Made by a program: the position numbers and the translations under genes. Below, piece by piece: positions 43,677 through 52,891 of a stretch of DNA of 64,000 nucleotides. The notes beneath the pieces were generated by a model that was given only the letters and a program-made list of their open reading frames with translations, made no database searches and was not told the origin of the DNA. Position 1 is the first letter of the stretch; each line of letters starts with the position of its first letter. Source of the DNA: Longimicrobiaceae bacterium (lineage in GTDB: Bacteria > Gemmatimonadota > Gemmatimonadetes > Longimicrobiales > Longimicrobiaceae); the NCBI GenBank assembly GCA_036375715.1, contig DASVBS010000064.1, positions 18,471 to 82,470 of the forward strand, read 5' to 3'.

Positions 43677-44915
43677 ATGAACTTCGAAGCCGTCCGGGAA
43701 GGAGTGGGAATCGCCCTCGACGCCTTGCGATCCAACAAGGTGCGGGCGTTCCTCACCATTCTCGGGATCGTGATCGGCGTTGCGACGGTGATGGCTATGG
43801 CGGCCGTGGTGACCGGTCTTCGCTCGGGGATCATGAGCGAGATCGAGGCGCTGGGGCCGAACAACTTCATCGTCGACCGCTACGACGGCACGGTGATCCA
43901 GGTGAACGACGGCTCCCAGCCGCCACCCTGGCAGGGAAAGCCGCCGATCACCCTCGAGGAGCAGCGCTTGATCGCCGCCCTCCCGTCGGTCCAGACGGTG
44001 GCGGCGGCGGTGAGCGCCTCCGCCGATCTGCGCTGGCGAACAGAAAACGTCCCCGGGGTGAACATTCGTGGACAGAGCAGCGAGTGGCCCGATTACACCC
44101 AGGGGGAGTTCATCGCCGGGCGCAACTTCACCCCCACCGAGGAGGATCGGGCCAGCTCGGTCGTGGTGCTCACCGAAGACCTCGCGGAATCACTCTTTGA
44201 GGGAATCAATCCGATCGGCCAGGACGTGCGGCTGAGCGGCGAGCTGTTCCGCGTCGTCGGAGTCTACCGGCCGCGCCCCAACATCTTCTCCGGCAACGCC
44301 GAGGTCTGGGCTGTCGTACCGCCCACGGTCGCGGTCAAACGGCTCAATGCGAACGACGAGTGGCTCAGCTTGCTGGTGGTGCCGAAGGCCGGGTACACCC
44401 AGGAGCAGGCGATGGACGAGGTGACCGTCGCTCTGCGAACCGCGCGCGGCCTCCGGCCGGCGGACGAGAACAACTTCGCTCTGATCCGCCAGGAAGCGAT
44501 CAGCAACATGGTGGGCCGCTTCACCGGGATCTTCGCCCTGGTGATGCTCGTCCTCTCCTCTATCGGATTGATGGTGGGAGGGGTGGGGGTGGTGGCCATC
44601 ATGATGATCTCCGTGACCGAGCGGACACGGGAGATCGGCGTGCGCAAGGCGCTGGGCGCGACCCGAACGGAGATCCTCTGGCAGTTCCTGGTGGAGGCGA
44701 TGACGGTGACCGTGATCGGCGGTCTTATCGGGATGATGATCGGCGGCGGTGGCGCGTTGCTGCTGTCGGCGCTGACCCCGCTCCCCGCCTCGGTGCCGCT
44801 CTGGTCCATCGCCGCGGCGCTCGCGGTGTCGGCAGTGACGGGCATCGGCTTCGGGCTTTACCCGGCGAACAAGGCAGCACGGCTCGACCCGGTGGACGCC
44901 CTCCGCTACGAGTAA
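43677..44915 (+). CDS. MacB-type ABC transporter permease (second copy)
   Basis: 412 residues with the same layout as the preceding permease: an N-terminal helix (VRAFLTILGIVIGVATVMAM), a periplasmic domain, and three C-terminal helices with VTERTREIGVRKALGATRTE. The two permeases could form a heterodimer served by the single ATPase, or be alternatives. It is the last gene of the efflux operon, followed by a terminator-like hairpin. Confidence 0.93.
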   Translation: MNFEAVREGVGIALDALRSNKVRAFLTILGIVIGVATVMAMAAVVTGLRSGIMSEIEALGPNNFIVDRYDGTVIQVNDGSQPPPWQGKPPITLEEQRLIAALPSVQTVAAAVSASADLRWRTENVPGVNIRGQSSEWPDYTQGEFIAGRNFTPTEEDRASSVVVLTEDLAESLFEGINPIGQDVRLSGELFRVVGVYRPRPNIFSGNAEVWAVVPPTVAVKRLNANDEWLSLLVVPKAGYTQEQAMDEVTVALRTARGLRPADENNFALIRQEAISNMVGRFTGIFALVMLVLSSIGLMVGGVGVVAIMMISVTERTREIGVRKALGATRTEILWQFLVEAMTVTVIGGLIGMMIGGGGALLLSALTPLPASVPLWSIAAALAVSAVTGIGFGLYPANKAARLDPVDALRYE

Positions 44916-44938
44916 GGTCTGCCCGCAGGGTGCGCGAG

Positions 44939-44979
44939 CGCGAGACCTCGTTTATCTTCGCGGTCTCGCGTTCTTTTGT
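44939..44979 (+). terminator. Rho-independent terminator of the efflux operon
   Basis: CGCGAGACC (44939-44947) and GGTCTCGCG (44962-44970) form a nine-bp stem with a 14-base loop, followed by TTCTTTTGT. It lies 24 bases after the second permease stop. The bshB1-type gene starts 20 bases on, so some read-through may feed it. Confidence 0.7.
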
Positions 44980-44999
44980 GTACCCGGAGCAGAGCCCAG

Positions 45000-45749
45000 A
45001 TGACGGAAACCACCGGTGAGCCGCTGGCGCCTGAAGTAGACTTGCTGGCGATCGCCGCCCATCGCGACGACATAGAGTTGCTGTGCGGAGGCACGCTCGC
45101 GCGCGCCGCCGCCCAGGGATACCGAACCGGCATTCTCGATCTCACCCGCGGAGAGATGGGGACGGCTGGTGACGCCGACCTTCGCGGCCAGGAGGCAGAG
45201 GCTGCCGCGCGGGTGCTGGGCCTGACGGCTCGCCGCAACGCGGGCTTCCCCGACGCCGCGCTGGAGAACACCCCCGAGACCCGGCTTCACGTGGCGCGCT
45301 TCATCCGCAGCTTTCGGCCGCGCGTGGTGATCATCCCGTTCATGAACGGGCGTCATCCCGACCACCGCGTTGCCTCCCAGCTCGCGTACGACGCCTGTTT
45401 TCTCGCCGGGCTGGGGAAGCTGCCTGTCCCCGAGCCGGTTCACCGCCCCACCAAAATCCTGTACACGCTCACCTACCGCGAGGAGGCGATCAAACCCACG
45501 TTCGTCGTGGACATCAGCGACCACATCGAGACGAAGCTGGCGGCGATCCGCTGCTATTCCTCGCAGTTCGACGGGAAGACGTGGGCGGGAGAGGTGTTCC
45601 CCGGCGGGGACAGGCCGCTGTACGAGCAGGTGCGGATCCACGCCGCACGCTACGGCTCGTTGATCCGCACCGAATACGGCGAGCCCTTCTACACCGCCGA
45701 GACCATGGCGGTAGACGACGTGGTTCAGCTCGGCGTGCGAAGCCTGTAG
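45000..45749 (+). CDS. bshB1: Bacillithiol biosynthesis deacetylase BshB1-type (PIG-L family)
   Basis: 249 residues from ATG 45000. The zinc motif AHRDDIEL (His, Asp-Asp) near residue 20 and the downstream HPDH (about 119-122) are those of PIG-L/LmbE N-deacetylases. The overall length and segments LTRGEMGTAGD and IIPFMNGRHPDH match BshB1, which removes the acetyl group from GlcNAc-malate in bacillithiol synthesis. BshA and BshC are not in the window, so the pathway is inferred. Confidence 0.85.
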   Translation: MTETTGEPLAPEVDLLAIAAHRDDIELLCGGTLARAAAQGYRTGILDLTRGEMGTAGDADLRGQEAEAAARVLGLTARRNAGFPDAALENTPETRLHVARFIRSFRPRVVIIPFMNGRHPDHRVASQLAYDACFLAGLGKLPVPEPVHRPTKILYTLTYREEAIKPTFVVDISDHIETKLAAIRCYSSQFDGKTWAGEVFPGGDRPLYEQVRIHAARYGSLIRTEYGEPFYTAETMAVDDVVQLGVRSL

Positions 45750-45750
45750 C

Positions 45751-46101
45751 TCAGAGGGGGACCTTCTCGCCGCGCGGATGGCACTCCACCTGGATGAGCA
45801 GACGCTTCCAGCTGGGGACGTCACTGCCGCCCACCCGAAGCACGGTGGCGGACGCGGCTCCCCCGCGCAGCATCCAGGGGGCGAGCCAGGCGCTGATCTC
45901 GGGAGGGAGGTGGCCGAGCGGATCCCCACCGAGGCGGTGGACCCACACGACGGGCTCGTCAGCGTCCGGAGGATCCGGTATCAGGACCAACTCGTCGCCC
46001 GCCGCGGCCGCACGCACGGCCTCCGAACGGCGAGAAAACACCGTTCCGTGGACCGTCGTGCGGAATGCTGTCGGCTCATCCGCGCTCGGTTGAAGGGACA
46101 T
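45751..46101 (-). CDS. Small HIRAN-like domain protein
   Basis: 116 residues from ATG 46101. The pattern TTVHGTVFSRRSEAVRAAAAG, ELVLIPDPPDADEPVVWVH, LGHLPPEISAWLAPWM matches the HIRAN fold (Gly-x-x-F start, EP-x-N/D...V middle, LG-Y/H-LP end), which in larger proteins binds 3' DNA ends. Here it is almost the whole protein. It converges on the bshB1-type gene with one base between the stops, and diverges from iscS. Confidence 0.6.
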   Translation of the reverse strand: MSLQPSADEPTAFRTTVHGTVFSRRSEAVRAAAAGDELVLIPDPPDADEPVVWVHRLGGDPLGHLPPEISAWLAPWMLRGGAASATVLRVGGSDVPSWKRLLIQVECHPRGEKVPL

Positions 46102-46275
46102 GGGGAGAAACGAAGCGAAGGGGTCGTAAATGCAGAACCACAACTGCAATGTATCCCCTTCGACGGGAGCGTTCAACCACGGAGATGGAGCGCCACAGCA
46201 CGGAAAACGGCAATCGAAACTTCGCTGTCCCGGACGGTTATTAGATTGTCTCGGACCACGACGGGAGCAGTCCTC

Positions 46276-47427
46276 ATGAACTCGATCTATCTCGACAACG
46301 CGGCAACGACTCCGATGCGGCGGGAGGTGCGGGAAGCGATGCGCCCCTACTTCTCGGAACGCTTCGGGAATGCTTCGAGCCTGCACCGCTGGGGCCGCGA
46401 GGCGCGCACGGCGCTGGAGGAGGCGCGCGAACGCCTGGCGTCCGCGATCGGGGCTCAGCCGAGCGAGATCGTGTTCACCCGGGGCGGCACCGAAGCCGAC
46501 AACCTGGCAATTCTCGGCCGCTCGCGGCTGATGCGCGGAAGCCCCGTGGTCTGCTCGGAGATCGAGCACAAGGCGGTGCTCGCCACGGCTCGCGCGGCGG
46601 AGGGGGAGGGCAATCCGCTGCGATTGCTATCGGTTGACAGCGCTGGCCGTGTGGACCCGGAGGCGCTGAGCCCGCTCCTGGACGAGGGCCCCGCCGTGGT
46701 GTCGGTGATGTGGGTCAACAACGAGATCGGCGTGGTGCAGCCGGTGGACGAGCTAGCCGCGCGGTGCGCCGCGTCCGGCGTGGTGTTCCACACCGATGCG
46801 GTTCAGGCCCTCGGCAAGGTGCCGGTCCGCGTGGACCGGGCGCCCATCGACCTGCTCTCCCTGAGCGCGCACAAGATCGGCGGTCCCAAGGGTGTGGGAG
46901 CCCTGTTCATCCGCAGCGGCGTGGAGCTCGTTCCGCTGATCCACGGCGGGGGGCACGAGCGTGGGATGCGCGCCGGAACGGAGGACGTAGCGGGGGCGGT
47001 GGGTCTGGCCGTTGCCGCCGAGCTCGCCGTGGCTGAACAGGCAGAATTCGCTGAGCGGATCGGCGCCCTCCGGGATCGATTGGAGAAGGGCCTGCGAGCC
47101 CGGGTGCCGGATCTGGTGTTGAACGGTGCGGCGGCGCCGCGCGCGCCTCACATCTGCAACATGTCGGTGCCGGGCGTGGCCAACGAAGCGCTGCTCGTCT
47201 CGCTGGACCTGGAGGGAATCGGCGCTTCCTCAGGGTCCGCATGCTCTAGCGGAGCGATCACGCCCTCGCACGTCCTGCTCGCACTGGGTCTGGCACCGGA
47301 GGTCGCGGCCCCGTCGGTGCGTTTTTCCCTGGGCCGCGATAATACCGACGCGGAGATCGACCGCGTCATCGCAGTCTTCCCGCCGCTGGTCGAGCGTCTG
47401 CGCGCGCTGGCGGCGGCCACCGCCTGA
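46276..47427 (+). CDS. Cysteine desulfurase, IscS/NifS type
   Basis: 383 residues from ATG 46276 with GGGAG eight bases upstream. MNSIYLDNAATTPMRREV opens the protein; the PLP lysine is in SLSAHKIGGPKG and the catalytic Cys loop in ASSGSACSSGAITPSHVL. It provides persulfide sulfur. The mnmA gene 12 bases downstream suggests that one main role is tRNA 2-thiouridine synthesis, as with YrvO-MnmA in Gram-positive bacteria. Confidence 0.94.
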   Translation: MNSIYLDNAATTPMRREVREAMRPYFSERFGNASSLHRWGREARTALEEARERLASAIGAQPSEIVFTRGGTEADNLAILGRSRLMRGSPVVCSEIEHKAVLATARAAEGEGNPLRLLSVDSAGRVDPEALSPLLDEGPAVVSVMWVNNEIGVVQPVDELAARCAASGVVFHTDAVQALGKVPVRVDRAPIDLLSLSAHKIGGPKGVGALFIRSGVELVPLIHGGGHERGMRAGTEDVAGAVGLAVAAELAVAEQAEFAERIGALRDRLEKGLRARVPDLVLNGAAAPRAPHICNMSVPGVANEALLVSLDLEGIGASSGSACSSGAITPSHVLLALGLAPEVAAPSVRFSLGRDNTDAEIDRVIAVFPPLVERLRALAAATA

Positions 47428-47439
47428 AGGAGCAGGACC

Positions 47440-48519
47440 TTGGAGAAGCGGACCGTTCTGGTCGCCATGTCCGGAGGCGTCGACTCATCGGTTGCCGCCG
47501 CGCTGCTCGTTGAGCAGGGTCATCGCGTGATCGGCGTAACGATGAAGACCTTCTGCTACTCGGAGCGCGGAGGGCCGACGCGGACGTGCTGCGGGTTGGA
47601 CGGCATCATGGACGCAAGGCGGGTCGCCGATCGGCTGGGGATCCCCCACTACGTCTTCGACGTGGAGAAGGACTTCACCCGGGACGTGATCGACGACTTC
47701 GTGGCCGAGTACGCGGCGGGGCGCACGCCCAACCCCTGCGTGCGCTGCAACGGGAACACGAAGTTTCGCGACCTGCTGAAGCGCGGTGCGGCCCTCGGCT
47801 GCGACGCGATCGCCACGGGACACTATGCCCGCATGGGCGCGACGCCGGAGGGGGAGCCGGTGCTCCTGCGGGGCGTGGACCGCAACAAGGACCAGGCCTA
47901 CTTCCTCTGGAGCCTCCCACGGGAGATCCTGCCCAAGCTGATGTTCCCGCTGGGAGAGCTCACCAAGCCCCAGGTGCGGGAGCGCGCCCGGGAGCTCGGT
48001 CTCTCCACCGCGGAGAAGCCGGAGAGCCAGGAGATCTGCTTCGTTCCCACCGGCAACTACGTGGACGTGCTCGAGGAGCGGCTGCCCGCCAGCCACCCGG
48101 CACTGTCGGAGGGGAACCTGGTTACCCCGACCGGCGAGGTGATCGGCCGACACGATGGTTACGCCCGCTATACGGTGGGTCAGCGGAAGGGCCTCGGGGG
48201 TGGGCACGGCCGGCGCCTCTATGTGCTCGGCTCGCGGCCTCAGACCCGCGAAGTGGTGGTGGGGAGCTGGGAGGATCTGCACCGGGAGGAGATCTCGGTG
48301 GGCGAGATGAACTGGCTGTCACGCCCTCCCGCGCGCGGCGACAGCGTCTCCGTGCAGATCCGCCATCACTCCGCGGCCGCGGACGCCGAGGTCCGCAGCA
48401 TCGAGGGGGATCGGCTGGTGGTGCGGTTCCGTGAGCCGCAGCGTGCAGCGGCGCCGGGCCAGTCGGCAGTGGTATTCGCGGACGACGTCCTGCTCGGCGG
48501 CGGCAGGATTGCCGCGTAG
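47440..48519 (+). CDS. mnmA: tRNA-specific 2-thiouridylase
   Basis: 359 residues from TTG 47440 with AAGGAG seven bases upstream. The PP-loop AMSGGVDSSVAAALL, the first catalytic Cys in NPCVRCNGNTKF and the second in ESQEICFVPTGNY are present, as is the C-terminal beta domain. It thiolates U34 of tRNA Lys/Glu/Gln using sulfur relayed from a desulfurase, most likely the neighbour encoded just upstream. Confidence 0.97.
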   Translation: MEKRTVLVAMSGGVDSSVAAALLVEQGHRVIGVTMKTFCYSERGGPTRTCCGLDGIMDARRVADRLGIPHYVFDVEKDFTRDVIDDFVAEYAAGRTPNPCVRCNGNTKFRDLLKRGAALGCDAIATGHYARMGATPEGEPVLLRGVDRNKDQAYFLWSLPREILPKLMFPLGELTKPQVRERARELGLSTAEKPESQEICFVPTGNYVDVLEERLPASHPALSEGNLVTPTGEVIGRHDGYARYTVGQRKGLGGGHGRRLYVLGSRPQTREVVVGSWEDLHREEISVGEMNWLSRPPARGDSVSVQIRHHSAAADAEVRSIEGDRLVVRFREPQRAAAPGQSAVVFADDVLLGGGRIAA

Positions 48520-48546
48520 TTACCCCGACAGTAGTTACCCCCGAAA

Positions 48547-48589
48547 GATTCGCGTCCCGGCCCGGCTGGATGCGGGTGGGACGCGAATC
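48547..48589. terminator. Perfect 12-bp hairpin between mnmA and the convergent small gene
   Basis: GATTCGCGTCCC (48547-48558) and GGGACGCGAATC (48578-48589) pair exactly around a 19-base loop. It sits 28 bases after mnmA and six bases from the end of the opposing gene, so it could serve both transcripts. No long U-tract on either side. Confidence 0.55.
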
Positions 48590-48594
48590 GTCGT

Positions 48595-48828
48595 CTACTT
48601 GATTTCCTGCGATTTCGCCAGCAGCTCCCTGAGCTGCTGATCGGACAGCTCCATCAGCGCCGCCTCCGCTTCCACCAGGTCGCCCTGATAGCGTACGGTG
48701 CGCGGGCGGCGCGTTCGATCGGTGGCGCATAGAAAGACGAGCTGCCCAGTCGTCGGCAGCCCGAACTGTCCCGTCGAGGCGTACACCTCCCACAGGACGA
48801 GATCGTTGTCGATAAACTGGCGAGCCAT
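48595..48828 (-). CDS. Small conserved-looking protein of unknown function
   Basis: 77 residues. The N-terminal half is beta-rich (QFIDNDLVLWEVYASTGQFG, QLVFLCATD) and the C-terminal half is helical (LVEAEAALMELSDQQLRELL). Codon use fits the neighbours. It lies 12 bases before the dnaJ stop in the opposite transcriptional order (downstream of dnaJ would be this gene), so it may be the last gene of grpE-dnaJ. Function unknown. Confidence 0.7.
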   Translation of the reverse strand: MARQFIDNDLVLWEVYASTGQFGLPTTGQLVFLCATDRTRRPRTVRYQGDLVEAEAALMELSDQQLRELLAKSQEIK

Positions 48829-48840
48829 TTTGCAGGGTGA

Positions 48841-49968
48841 TCAGTATTTCATGTCCGCGGCGGCCGCGAACTCCCGCATCAGCCGCTCTTCCTCCTCGTC
48901 GAGCTTCTGTGGCACGGTGATCTTCACCTGGACATACTGGTCCCCCCGCTTGCCTCCCTTCTCGACCCCCTGCCCCTTGATGCGGAACCGGGTGCCCGAC
49001 TGCGTTCCCGGCGGTACCCGCAGTACGACGTGCTTCCCGTCCACTGTGCGTACCCGCACCCGCGACCCCAGCGTGGCCTGTGCCACGTTGATGGGAACGG
49101 TGCAGTAGAGATCGAGTCCCTCCCGGCGGAAGAAGCGGTGCGGCCGCACGCGGAAAGTCAGGATCAGGTCACCCCGCGGTCCACCCCCGACACCCGGCTC
49201 ACCCTGCCCGGACAGCCGGAGCTTGGAGCCTGTGTCCACGCCCGCCGGCACCTTCACCTGGATCTGCTTCTGCTGCCGCAGCTGGCCCTGCCCCTGGCAA
49301 GTGGGACAGGGTGTCTTGGGAATGACTCCCTTGCCCTGACATTGAGGGCACGGCCGCGTCACCGCGAATCCACCCGAACCGAAGGTGACCGTCCCCGTGC
49401 CGCGACACTCCGGGCAGGTGATGGGGCTGGTGCCAGGCGCCGATCCACTGCCGCCGCAGGTGGAGCAGGTCTCCGTAATCGGTACGGTGATCGGCAGCTT
49501 TCCTCCGCGCGCGGCCAGCTCGAACGGAATCTCCACCGTGAATTCGACGGTCGCGCCGGGCTGCGGACCCTGCGGCCTCGTCCGTCGCCTGCCGACGTCG
49601 AAGATGGAGCTGAACAGATCCCCCAGGCCACCCAGGCCGCCGAGATCTTCGAAGGAGAAGGTGGTTCCCCCTCCGCCGCCGGGCGCACTCGTCGAGAAGC
49701 CACCCCGCCCGCCGCGGCTGCCCGCCATTCCCGCAAATGCGCCATAGCGGCGCATCTGGTCGTACTGCTTTCTCTTGGCGTCGTCGGAAAGGACGGAGTA
49801 AGCCTCCGAGATCTCTTTGAACCGCTCCGCGGCCGCGGCGTCATTCGGATTCGCGTCCGGATGGTACTGCTTCGCCAGCTTCCGGTACGCCTTCTTGATC
49901 TCGGCGGAGGTGGCGTTCTCCGATACCCCGAGGATCTTGTAGAAGTCCTTCGTCGCTGTCGTCGGCAT
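48841..49968 (-). CDS. dnaJ: Chaperone protein DnaJ
   Basis: 375 residues. The J domain (1-75) has the HPD motif in [13 protein letters not shown] Gly-rich linker follows, then four CxxCxGxG zinc repeats ([36 protein letters not shown]), then the substrate-binding domains. It stimulates DnaK ATPase. grpE lies upstream on the same strand; dnaK itself is not in the window. Confidence 0.97.
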   Translation of the reverse strand: MPTTATKDFYKILGVSENATSAEIKKAYRKLAKQYHPDANPNDAAAAERFKEISEAYSVLSDDAKRKQYDQMRRYGAFAGMAGSRGGRGGFSTSAPGGGGGTTFSFEDLGGLGGLGDLFSSIFDVGRRRTRPQGPQPGATVEFTVEIPFELAARGGKLPITVPITETCSTCGGSGSAPGTSPITCPECRGTGTVTFGSGGFAVTRPCPQCQGKGVIPKTPCPTCQGQGQLRQQKQIQVKVPAGVDTGSKLRLSGQGEPGVGGGPRGDLILTFRVRPHRFFRREGLDLYCTVPINVAQATLGSRVRVRTVDGKHVVLRVPPGTQSGTRFRIKGQGVEKGGKRGDQYVQVKITVPQKLDEEEERLMREFAAAADMKY

Positions 49969-50000
49969 AACTTGTCAGGCTGACGCGGCCCGAGGGGGAG

Positions 50001-50022
50001 GGCGGCCGCCACGGCGGCCGCC
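50001..50022 (-). other. GC-rich intercistronic hairpin between grpE and dnaJ
   Basis: GGCGGCCG (50001-50008) pairs with CGGCCGCC (50015-50022) around CCACGG. It lies just after the grpE stop and may attenuate or process the message between the two chaperone genes. Confidence 0.45.
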
Positions 50023-50028
50023 GGATGA

Positions 50029-50649
50029 TCAACCGCTGTGCTTGCGTACCTGTACCCGGGCCGGGCGCAGCAGATGCCCCTGGAAGCGATATCCCTTCTG
50101 GAACACCTCTCCCACCGTGTCGTCCTCGTGCGGGTGCTCGGTGTCGGCGGTCATGAGCGCCTCGTGGTGCTCCGGATCGAAGCGGGCGCCGCGCGGCTCC
50201 AGACGCTCGAGCCCGGCCGCCTCCAGCGCCCGGAGGAGCTTTCGCTCCACCATCTGCACACCCTCGAGCAGCGCAGCCACTGTGGTGGTCTCGGGCGTGA
50301 AGTCCGCTACCCGCTCCAGGTCGTCGATCACCTCGAGCAGGCTGCTCACCAGCTTCCCCTGGGCGCGAACAGCATGCTCCGCGCGCTCCTTCTCGGTCCG
50401 CTTGCGGTAGTTGTCGAACTCGGCGGCGAGTCGAAGGTAGCGGTCGCGCAGCTCCTCCAGCTCCGCGTCCCGATTGGCAGCAGAGCTCGTCGCCTCGGCG
50501 CTCTCCTCGGCCCGGGCGCTCACCTCATCGACACTCGCGGTCGGCGTCTCCCCGTCTTCGGCTTGCGGCGGGGTGGTGGCGGTGGGGCCGTCCGGCTCGC
50601 CCGCCGGAGGCTGCGGCGAACGCTCCTCCTCGGTTCGATCACTTCTCAT
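50029..50649 (-). CDS. grpE: Nucleotide exchange factor GrpE
   Basis: 206 residues from ATG 50649, with GAGG upstream; an earlier in-frame start at 50691 would add 14 residues. A disordered acidic, Pro/Thr-rich N-terminus (1-60) precedes the long coiled coil (ELEELRDRYLRLAAEFDNYR) and the beta-wing domain ending VFQKGYRFQGHLLRPARVQV. It releases ADP from DnaK. No CIRCE operator was found in the upstream gap. Confidence 0.95.
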   Translation of the reverse strand: MRSDRTEEERSPQPPAGEPDGPTATTPPQAEDGETPTASVDEVSARAEESAEATSSAANRDAELEELRDRYLRLAAEFDNYRKRTEKERAEHAVRAQGKLVSSLLEVIDDLERVADFTPETTTVAALLEGVQMVERKLLRALEAAGLERLEPRGARFDPEHHEALMTADTEHPHEDDTVGEVFQKGYRFQGHLLRPARVQVRKHSG

Positions 50650-50692
50650 TTCAATCGAGGCCTCGTTGGAAAGCAAGTAAAGCGACGGCACC

Positions 50693-50713
50693 CGGGTGGC
50701 CTCAGACCACCCG
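50693..50713. other. Seven-bp hairpin upstream of grpE
   Basis: CGGGTGG (50693-50699) and CCACCCG (50707-50713) pair around a seven-base loop, 44 bases before the grpE start. It may end the transcript of a further upstream gene or form a grpE leader structure. Confidence 0.35.
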
Positions 50714-50787
50714 TGTACCGCCGGCGAAGTCTCGCCCGCCAGGGTGCAAGGCGGGTGCCATATGAAACCGCCAAAACGGCAGAAAGT

Positions 50788-51645
50788 TCACGCCAGTTGC
50801 TCCTCGATCCAGTCGGCGATCTCCCGGATGACCTCCTCGCGACGACGCTCGTGAAGAGGCTCGTGAAAGGACTCGGGATATTCGACGATCTTGCTGGATC
50901 CGCGGAAGCCGCGGGCGACCTCTCGCGTTGCGCGGGAGCTCACCACCCGGTCCTGCAAGGGAAGGAGCAATAGTACAGGGATCTCCACCTTTGCGGCATC
51001 CCGCGCCGCAGCGCGCATTGCAGCGCGCATCTCGGTATAGAGACGAGGGGTGATCCGGTCGTGCACCAGGGGATCCGCTCGGTAGGCAGTGACCTCCTCG
51101 GCATCGTGGGAAAGGTCGGCGGGGTCGATGCCGTTCGGCAGGGGAAGCGCTGGGGCGACCCTGGACAGCACCGAAGCGAGGGCATCGAGGCTCGCCGGGC
51201 GGGTTGGCGGCAGATCGAGCGCGGGGGCCGAGAGCACAAGGGCGATGGGATCTCCTGCGCGGCGCGTCTGCACGGCACGGAGGGCGATGAGGCCCCCGAG
51301 CGAATGGCCGAACAGGATCTCGGGACCGGATCCCGGACTTTCGGATCGCAGCTCCTCGAGGTCGCGCAGGTAGTCGTCGAAGCGGTGGACGTGCCCCCTC
51401 CTCCCCTCGGACACTCCGTGACCGCGCAGATCGGGCACCAGGACCGAGACCCCGCGCGCGGCCAGGGCGTCCGCCAGGTGTTCATAGCGCCCCCCGTGCT
51501 CGCCCAGTCCATGGACCACTCGCATGCGTGCTCGCTCCGAGTCCGCCTGCCAGATCCGATGGCGCAGGACCAGCCCGTCGGCTACGCGAAGGCTGCGCGC
51601 TCCGGTGCCGAGGGAGGGAGTCGGCTTACCCGCCGACACGGTCAT
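50788..51645 (-). CDS. Alpha/beta hydrolase, monoacylglycerol lipase-like
   Basis: 285 residues. The oxyanion motif HGLGEHGGRYEHLA and nucleophile elbow FGHSLGGLIALRA are those of the monoglyceride lipase/lysophospholipase group; the acid is likely in LLPLQDRVVSS and the His in YPESFHEPLHE. The first 20 bases overlap the pgsA end, so it is translated with the phospholipid gene. A role in lipid turnover is plausible; the substrate is unknown. Confidence 0.87.
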   Translation of the reverse strand: MTVSAGKPTPSLGTGARSLRVADGLVLRHRIWQADSERARMRVVHGLGEHGGRYEHLADALAARGVSVLVPDLRGHGVSEGRRGHVHRFDDYLRDLEELRSESPGSGPEILFGHSLGGLIALRAVQTRRAGDPIALVLSAPALDLPPTRPASLDALASVLSRVAPALPLPNGIDPADLSHDAEEVTAYRADPLVHDRITPRLYTEMRAAMRAAARDAAKVEIPVLLLLPLQDRVVSSRATREVARGFRGSSKIVEYPESFHEPLHERRREEVIREIADWIEEQLA

Positions 51646-52270
51646 TCGCGAGGACCAGCGAGCGGTAGTTCCAAAGGTAAACCGCCATGGAATAGACGGT
51701 GAGGATCACCGCCACCGAGAGGACCACGACGGAGAAGGCGAAGTGGAAGCGCGTCCACCCGTTCCAGACGGGCCCGTCCCATCCGCGGCGGTTGGCCTCT
51801 GCCAGGAGGGCGTACCAGAGGATCGAGGAGCCGATGAAGACGTTTTGGAAGACCGCCTTGTACTTTCCCGATGCGCCGGCAGGGATCACCACGCCGCGGC
51901 GAGCGGCCCAGCTACGGAAGAGGGTGATGAACAGCTCGCGCCCGAAGATCACCAGCACGATCCACAGCGGCAGCCTGTCACCGAACCAGGGAAAGGTCGA
52001 AGTGGGTCCGGGGCGGTGAGAGAGGATGTAGAACGGAATGAGGGTGGCGGTCAGCAGGAGCTTGTCCGCGATCGGATCGAGGAGCTTGCCGAGGTTGGTG
52101 ATCAGCCCGCGGGAGCGCGCCAGGTGACCGTCCCAGAGGTCCGAGATCGCGGCGACCAGGAAGACCACGAACGCGAGCAGCCTGGCTCCCAGCGACTCGA
52201 TGAAGAGCAAAGGGACGACGACGATCGCGAGGAAGATCCTCGCGATCGTGATCAGGTTCGGCAGGTTCAA
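51626..52270 (-). CDS. pgsA: CDP-diacylglycerol-glycerol-3-phosphate 3-phosphatidyltransferase
   Basis: 214 residues. The CDP-alcohol phosphotransferase motif D(x)2DG(x)2AR(x)8G(x)3D(x)3D is complete across SDLWDGHLARSRG and GKLLDPIADKLL. Four to five membrane helices follow. It makes phosphatidylglycerol phosphate from CDP-diacylglycerol. The opening MNLPNLITIARI is typical of PgsA, although another CDP-alcohol enzyme is possible. It lies 31 bases after mglA. Confidence 0.9.
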   Translation of the reverse strand: MNLPNLITIARIFLAIVVVPLLFIESLGARLLAFVVFLVAAISDLWDGHLARSRGLITNLGKLLDPIADKLLLTATLIPFYILSHRPGPTSTFPWFGDRLPLWIVLVIFGRELFITLFRSWAARRGVVIPAGASGKYKAVFQNVFIGSSILWYALLAEANRRGWDGPVWNGWTRFHFAFSVVVLSVAVILTVYSMAVYLWNYRSLVLANDRVGG

Positions 52271-52301
52271 GCAGCGCTCCTAACCACCGGATGATCCCTT
52301 G

Positions 52302-52880
52302 TCAGCTAAGGGATTTGATTACCTGCTTGCTGACCGCCTTCAACGTGTCGAATACACCGATGCCCCGGGTTGCGACCGCCTCGAAACTCGGTACGGCGGT
52401 CGGATTCAGGTTCGCCTCCAGCTCCGCTACCGGAACGATGTTCGGGAGATCCCGCTTGTTGTACTGGATGGCGAACGGCATCTCCCGTGGATCCAATCCG
52501 TACTCGGCGAGGTTCTCGTAAAGGTTGTGCATCGACTCGATGTTCGCATCGAGCCGCTCGATCTGGCTGTCGCTCACGAACACCACCCCGTCCACTCCCT
52601 TCAAAATGAGCTTCCGCGAGGCGTTGTAGTAGACCTGCCCCGGGACGGTATAGAGGTGGAACCGAGTCTTGAATCCACGGATCGTGCCGAGGTCCACGGG
52701 CAGGAAGTCGAAGAAGAGGGTCCGCTCGGTTTCGGTGGCCAGAGAGATGAGCTTCCCGCGTGTGGTCGGCGCGACCTTCTCGTAAACGTACTCCAGGTTG
52801 GTGGTCTTCCCTCCGAGCCCCGGCCCGTAGTAGACGATCTTACAGTTGATCTCGCGCGAGGCGTAGTTGATCATCGACAT
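52302..52880 (-). CDS. mglA: MglA-type small Ras-like GTPase
   Basis: 192 residues. [20 protein letters not shown] is nearly identical to classic MglA. The P-loop GPGLGGKT is at 19-26 (many MglA have Cys at the second-last Gly), the TVPGQ switch II and the guanine motif NKRDLP are present. MglA sets cell polarity and positions motility machinery, regulated by the roadblock protein MglB. A roadblock gene lies 11 bases upstream. Confidence 0.95.
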   Translation of the reverse strand: MSMINYASREINCKIVYYGPGLGGKTTNLEYVYEKVAPTTRGKLISLATETERTLFFDFLPVDLGTIRGFKTRFHLYTVPGQVYYNASRKLILKGVDGVVFVSDSQIERLDANIESMHNLYENLAEYGLDPREMPFAIQYNKRDLPNIVPVAELEANLNPTAVPSFEAVATRGIGVFDTLKAVSKQVIKSLS

Positions 52881-52891
52881 GGCGGTATCCC

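Noticed and set aside
44906..45271. Small minus-strand frame over the start of the bshB1-type gene
   Set aside because: It is antisense to a clear PIG-L family gene and has no recognisable features.
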